Shown in pieces: positions 58,189 through 64,000 of a stretch of 64,000 nt of DNA. Position numbers and translations under genes: made by a program. Within the stretch, counting starts at the first letter, position 1. Each line of letters begins with the position of its first letter. A model generated the notes under the pieces. It saw only the letters and a program-made list of their open reading frames with translations. It was not told the origin of the DNA and made no database searches. Source of the DNA: Trileptium ribeirensis (Eukaryota > Nematoda > Enoplea > Enoplida > Thoracostomopsidae); NCBI GenBank assembly GCA_030248225.1, contig JASANE010009848.1, forward strand, positions 1 to 64,000, read 5' to 3'.

Positions 58189-59775
58189 ATGTCCAAAGTG
58201 AAACCCCTTCCCCGCTCGTTATCTGATCCATCGCTTAATCAAAGTTTAACAACAGGGCCATCTTCCATCGACTATTTGCGTCGGCTTGAAGCCGTTAAGC
58301 AATTTAAAATTCCAAAAGCAGAACAATCTAAACAAACATACTCGCAACTAACACCTTCATCCAACATTGTAAAACAAATTAATCCTCCAAAAATATTGGT
58401 CCTGGAAACTAAACAGACGACAAAAGAGCCTGTCGAGAAGGAGCATAACAGAGCGAAGGAAAGCCCCTCAAACAGGCAAAAGTTTGAAGAGGCACAAAAA
58501 GAAATAGCTGAATCACTGCATCCGACCACTAGCCAAAAATATTTAGCAAAAAAAGCCACGTCAAAGCAAGAGCAATCAACGCAAAATCGACGTCAATTCT
58601 TTCTCCCACAAGTTAAACAGTTTCCCAAACAAGCAGTCAAAAGAATGCCGGCTCTACCGAGACGTGGACCACCACCGGAACCGCCAAAGCGAGAAATTTT
58701 CAAAGTAGCACCAATACCCGGATTCAGACAACTACATCGGAGCAAAGTTGGCAACAATAATAACGATGGTCAGCTATGTGAAGAAACCATGCTGCAGCCG
58801 TTAGATGGCGGAGATGGAAGTATTACGCCTGGAAATCGCAACAACCGCAATAATAGTAACATCAACAACTACAGCAGCAACAGCAACACCAGCATCAACA
58901 ATAACAACAGTAATAAGATAATTAATATTACTAATGTGTCGTTAATGAATACGTCAACAATATCAACATCTTCGGCATCGTCAGAATCATCTGGCGGTGG
59001 AGTACTTTCCCGAAACAACTCAGGCAGCTCAAGAAATCAAATAGAAAATGTTGTTAATCCGAAAACTGATATAGATGATTTTACTGCCGATAACAAGATT
59101 AGTAATGTAAAACAGAAACCGAATGATAGCCGAAGTGAAAGTCGATCATCGGGAAAAAATAGCGCAAATAACAGCAAGCGCATCAATATATCGTCTACGT
59201 CTACGGGTCATCAAATGAAACAGCAGCCTCCAACGATCGAAACAGATACTGTGATAGCTGAGAAACCGGTCACCGGGAAACCACCAACTCGAAGGCGTGC
59301 ATCTGACCTGCAGCCATCTTGCCTTAGCGCTGCAGCTTTAGAGCAAATTCGTTTGACATTTAACGATGCCAACTGCAGTCAGCAGGCGAGCGATCATAGA
59401 AAATGTTCAAGTGGTAAGCTACAAAGACCAAATTCTGGACAGTTCAGTCACCTGAATGGATTTCCTGAAAGTTCAGCGCAAAACACGGAACAACAATCTA
59501 GAGCTGTTGTTAATGGAGGCGGGGCGCAAAAAGTTATTCCTGTTCCGGTGCAAATGTTTGCCGGCACAAGCGGCAATAGTACGTCGAGCAGTGGGCAACA
59601 TCAACACCCGACATCCCTGTTAAACACGGAAATGAAACCGATTCGGCCTCCAACTATGCAACAATTACAGCCAGCGTTCGCGCCTGCATTTGTTAACGGA
59701 CACCACAGCGCACTTAATAGCGGAACTGGTACCAGGGCGATTCAAAACCCTGCAACAGGGCTTGACATAAGAGCA
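58189..59775 (+). CDS. Host gene B, first coding exon (Asn/Ser-rich regulatory-type protein)
   Basis: Not recognised. ATG at 58189 is the first after in-frame TAA at 58174-58176. 529 codons to a phase-0 donor GAGCA|GTGAGT at 59775/59776. Features: RSLSDP at residues 9-14 (fits a mode-1 14-3-3 site, RSxSxP); basic, Lys/Gln-rich residues 30-150; ALPRRGPPPEPPKR at about 155-168, a possible SH3-ligand proline motif; an Asn/Ser run at about 216-245; Ser-rich low complexity to about 370; a basic RRRASD motif (kinase-type site). No folded domain is visible, so the protein is probably disordered at this end, with domains in later exons outside the window. Confidence 0.72.
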
Positions 59776-59833
59776 GTGAGTTTATGTGTTTTAGTATTTG
59801 TAAATTGTAAATTCACTAGTTATGTTTTTGCAG

Positions 59834-59897
59834 CAAATCGTTCGAAACACTAGCAGCGCTGGCCGCTGTAGCGCCACCTGCTCCCAAAGAATGGAAA
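59834..59897 (+). CDS. Host gene B, candidate second exon
   Basis: Acceptor TTTTTGCAG|CAAATC after a 58-nt intron, donor ATGGAAA|GTAAGC. In phase 0 it reads QIVRNTSSAGRC and onward; another frame (SFETLAALAAVAPPAPKEWK) looks more protein-like but does not fit the upstream donor phase. An alternative upstream donor, or a different frame, is therefore possible. Confidence 0.45.
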
Positions 59898-62800
59898 GTA
59901 AGCTTTCTGAGATATAACGTTTTAACAATTCCGTAAATGCTTGTCTAGCGCTGCTACAAGACCATTTCTGTTCCTGATTAACATACTGTCCTCTAAGGCT
60001 TGGTGTATCATTCGCACCGTGTTGGCGTAACTACATTTTATACTTTCGATACAATGAAAACGGACAAAGAACTCCTGTACCTCCAGATATTGGTACTATT
60101 TCAGTATCGATAAACTAGTTCCCTTTAGACTTGTGAATGTAAATTGAAATGGTGCTACGCGTTACTTTTATGTTTTCCGTTAGAATGCTTAACGTTTCCT
60201 ATATTCACAAAAATCCGTGATAAAGGAAAACTAACAAAATGACAGTGCGATAGGAACGAAATGTGATCTCGGTTTCCAAAGTTCGTAAACTTTTTCCAAA
60301 TGACTATTGGGAAAAGCCTTTGTTTTCGGTGGTGGCAGACATTTCCTAACGCAGCCGTGGACAAACTGCACGGTGCCACTTAATGTTGGAGTTTGCGACT
60401 CGCAAACATTGTAGACACATGAAATGGCAGCATTAGCTAATAACAGCGTGTACCGGAATGTATTTGTGGCGATAAAATCTAAAATAAAGCATAACAGTTA
60501 CAGGCCTACCTGGTAACCACGAGGAGCCAGTTACCGTAGCCATAGTTTGAATCTTTTTAGTGCCTGGGAATGCGTGGCTAACATTCCTCCAGCTTTGGAT
60601 CCAATGATGAACGACGCTAATTTGGTCTCTTCCTAGACCATAATTTCGTTTTTTGACGTATTTTTCCGTAGCATAACTGTCACATTATTTAAAAATATAG
60701 AGGATAAAAATTTTACGCTCTCGCTTCCGCGAGTCCATTGAAGCAAACTCGTGCAATAACTCATTTTCCCCTCTTATTTTTTTCAAATTCATCATATGTA
60801 AATACCTGACGTAATAGCTAAGTTCTTGAAAACTTATTTTAATTTTATCGCAGGGGTCCGGTTGTGACATTATTTTCGGCTGCTGTCTGACTGTATGTAG
60901 TGTGAATTTATACGTTAACAGTCACCAGCAGTATTATATAAAAGCATTCATACTCAACCTGCAATCTAAATAGTAATGCGTATCATAAAAATGTGCATGT
61001 AAAAGCTGTTGCTAAGATGTAGTATGAAATTCTTTTTGTATCAATATAACTATATAGATAGTACAGTTATATATTTTCAACATAACATTAAATTCAAGAA
61101 CATTCGTACTCTGCTGTATAACAGAATGCAAGAACAAAGAGCAGCCAGAAAAGATTTCATTAAAATTTTTAATATAAGCCAGCAACGGGCTTGAAAAATG
61201 CCTATCACCGACTGCCCCCGCGATCCTGGGTTATTAGTTTGTACTTTGGTGAAAACACAAAGTGCTCTTTAGCAATCTTTAGGTAATTTTTTATTTGGCG
61301 ATGAACAGGCCAGAAATGTGCTGATGGCAAGACTGTAGCGTCGCACGCTTGGGATTTCTTTATGTGCTCCAAACAATTTTTACCATGCTCACTGGAGGCA
61401 CCATCTAGTTGTTTTCATTTTTCCATGAAACCAAAAAGCATCGACTCCCTCAGTTTCTATGCGCCAACCTTTTAATAAAACCGAGGTAATTTTGCATTCT
61501 CCGATTTCGAGGATCGGTCAACCGAGAACGGTACCTACCCTATTCCTGGTTGAAACTTCGAAAATCCAATGCGTGACAGTCTAGTCATATTAATCATCAA
61601 TTCGACTAAAAAATCCATTTATTGGTACCACTTTTTACTGTTGGGTACCCAGTCCACTCCTAAACGAATATTTTGTTTGATGCACACGACAAAAACATTC
61701 TTAAAGCGATTTGCTGCATACTTTTGTACTATTATTGTAACAGTCCTATTATCTATAAAGAATTTCACCGTTTTATTTAGGTGCAAAGCTCGAAAAGCTG
61801 ATAAACCGAAATGCCGCTTCTAGTAGCTCTCTGAACGTAGAATTTTTTTTCTACGATAAAGAGAAATTTAGAACGTCCGCGGAACTTACACCACTACTTT
61901 AAACAATACAAGATGCGCCGTTTTGACTTCCGCCACAATACGATAACACATGTGCTATATTATGCTCCACACATCGAATGCCTGGTAAAGACAAACAGAT
62001 ATGTTTCCAAAAGCGCAATTCTTGTTGAGCTTGCGTTAACAACTGATATTTTAAATCACAGTTTTTACATTTAGCAATGACATATGGCGCCCATTGTCAT
62101 AATGCGCGAGGGCTCTCCAAAAACTAAACTTTTTGAATGAACGGAGCCTGATAGTTTGGCCAGGCCTTTTACCGAAATTTTTTTCTGACGTAAAAGTTTT
62201 TCGCAATTCAGTTGGAGCTAGTGAACTTTCTATTCTGGTATTTCCCCAATAAACATATCCGAATCAATTAAAAATCCAAGAAATTTTATTCTTAGCTGCG
62301 GCGTCAACACACATTTTCGGTTGCACAAAAACCCCAAACTATTCAAATCCGATTCACACTTTTCTGCCTGGCATCTCAGAACATTGTGCTCTGAACATTA
62401 TATAAAACCGACATCGATGTAAATTAACCATAAAGCCGACATCGATGTAAATTAAGGATTTGATACCTCGTTGTCTCCAGAATTTTACAATAAGACAATG
62501 GAGCTTCGTAAAAAGTGACAGTACAAACGGCAGAACAGTAAACATGAAAAATCTCAGGTACCCTGACTTCCAAGCGAAACCAAGATATTCCCAGAATTCC
62601 TCGTTTACATCAGGATGATAATGCCCAGATTTAATATCATCCGAACACATGTATCGTCCTTACCTTTTTAGATTTCATTCGTTTCTGATCCCTACTGATT
62701 TATTCGAACTTCTGGAATTCTGCAACGAACGCTCGTACTTGCAATGTCCGTTTCTGAGACATTATAAGCACTGTTGGAACCATTTCGAGCCAGTCGCCAT

Positions 62801-63077
62801 TATTTTCCAGTGACTCCGGGTGCGTACGCAGCATTCCTCGGCACCAGGGACGAGATCCGACGGCTGCTAGCGTTGACGAACCGGGATAGGGGAATACTCG
62901 ATTCTGGAAATTGCCAGGCCCTTCTTGATTCGAGTTTTGATGTTTCAATGGCTTTCTGCATCCTTTATCATCCGCTGCATCGTTGCAAAAATTCACAGCT
63001 CCTCGTAATTAGAAAATCCTGACCTGCTTCCAACGTCCACAATACGTTAGAACTTAATTGTGATCTATGCTATTTTC
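59898..63077. other. No gene seen
   Basis: Probably intron of gene B or intergenic. A 20-bp direct repeat, CCGACATCGATGTAAATTAA, lies at 62408-62427 and 62436-62455. Short open frames have no support. Confidence 0.45.
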
Positions 63078-64000
63078 CTACCTTCCATTTCCATTTATCG
63101 CGTCCACCCGGGCGGGGTAAGCCTGCCTCCTGGATTTAGTTGCAGTTACGCTGGTGTCGTGCCATATTAGTTGCGGCATACCACCCTTTGCATATGTTGC
63201 ATTGTTTCCGGCGCGATCCGTATTGTCTCGGAGGGGAGACTGCTGTCGCAGCCGCCTGTATTCGTTCCACCTCGCCAATGCCTGCGTCGTGTCCACGCTG
63301 GCATTTGGGACGATGTCTCGAGATGTTGCTCCGGCTGGTTTCTCAACCGCAAATAGAACAATTGGCGGTTGCTTCACATGTTGCTCGACAGGTTTTAGCG
63401 TGGTTTTTAAGATTCGGTGCCTTTGCAAAGTACAATTCACATATCTTGCATCTGAATTTTACCGCGGCTGATATTTCCCGGTGCATCCGTTTGACGTGAA
63501 TAGACAGCCCTGGCTTCGACTTAAACACCTTGTTGCATCCATCCCATCCACACCGCCATCCCTCCAATAGGCTATAGTGTTTCGACGTCTCAATCTCGCA
63601 AGCGGGATGTCCTAAAGTCCCGGACTCCATCCGAGAACAACCTGTTTCGTCAGTCGCGTGTTTTTCATCCGGATGACATGTCCGATCCTCCGCAGCGCCC
63701 TTTCTTCGATGTGTTGCCGCAGCGATCCGATCCCCAACTCCTTCCGCACGACGAACATATTCCGGTGTTCTCTTTCCATTTGGCGCAGTGGTTGCTCCTT
63801 TTGTTGGTCCAGATGTATCGATACGTCTTGTCCACTGATGACTGCAGCGCTTTCACCTCCACCGTGTGCCAACTTATAGTCTGGCAGTCGAATTGTATAG
63901 TGCTTTCAACACACGCTTGGATGATGGCGCCTTGTACCTTCTTTGACAATCTGCTATGCTTCAATTGTTTCTTCACCAGCACCCAGCATCGCCATCCTCG
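63078..64000 (-). pseudogene. LINE (non-LTR retrotransposon) relic: RT C-terminal part and zinc fingers
   Basis: Reading from the right edge on the minus strand: VQGAIIQACVESTIQFDCQT and VDKTYRYIW (63982 to about 63800), then after a frameshift SLRQHIEERALRRIGHVIRM and TRLTKQVVLGW (about 63730-63620), a pattern common at the RT C-terminus of many invertebrate LINEs. After another shift, a C2H2 finger CGWDGCNKVFKSKPGLSIHV followed by KRMH (about 63550-63490), and a second Cys-rich finger CKICELYFAKAPNLKNHAKTC (about 63445-63385). The remainder to 63078 is a decayed C-terminus. At least two frameshifts; the element is truncated by the window end. Confidence 0.7.

Overview
This window looks like nuclear DNA from an animal. 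Coding exons are separated by GT...AG introns ranging from 70 bp to several kb. The sequence is AT-rich, host proteins are rich in Asn and Ser, and much of the window is decayed transposable elements and satellite-like DNA. I cannot fix the lineage; an arthropod (insect) fits best, but a flatworm or nematode is not excluded. There are no bacterial operons.

Left part (1-6958): a decayed retroelement on the minus strand. A likely LTR lies from about 6.7 kb down to 2811 and is followed by an 18-nt primer binding site (2793-2810). Instead of gag-pol, the next thing is a reading region for a DEDDy-type 3'-5' exonuclease-like protein, which runs off the left edge.

Centre-left (6964-25975): a very large Ty3/gypsy LTR retrotransposon, 19.0 kb including a nested 2.3-kb foldback element. 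LTRs are about 2.3 kb and contain an almost G-free tract of about 780 nt. The order is LTR, the same PBS, Gag with two zinc knuckles, protease, RT, RNase H, integrase, then in the same frame a DEDDy exonuclease-like domain and a long charged extension, an untranslated block with repeated TGTTCGCGAACA palindromes and a GC hairpin, a second basic coiled-coil ORF of unknown function, a purine tract and the 3' LTR. The copy is dead, with about a dozen stop codons and several frameshifts. A 2323-bp element with 0.4-kb inverted termini and a TAA duplication sits in the 5' LTR. The 3' LTR is its clean empty site.

Centre-right (26-57.5 kb): host DNA with a probable multi-exon plus-strand gene. Exons at about 29.8-30.64, 32.71, 37.04 and 38.07 kb have matching splice phases. 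Small exons at 47.47, 52.65, 52.79 and 53.11 kb also match in phase, and may be the same transcription unit or a neighbour. The largest intron-like gap holds a degenerate tandem array of 6 kb (41.15-47.1 kb) with a higher-order module. Other repeats are a perfect 27-bp palindrome, a tRNA-like/SINE head, a minisatellite and dispersed repeat relics.

Right part (57.5-64 kb): the first coding exon of a second host gene (58189-59775; Asn/Ser-rich, with proline and basic motifs), and at the right edge a minus-strand LINE relic with an RT C-terminal region and C2H2 zinc fingers.

The most notable system is the exonuclease-carrying LTR element family. Two diverged copies share the PBS and exonuclease; one has the domain joined to Pol, and the other has it right behind the LTR without gag-pol.
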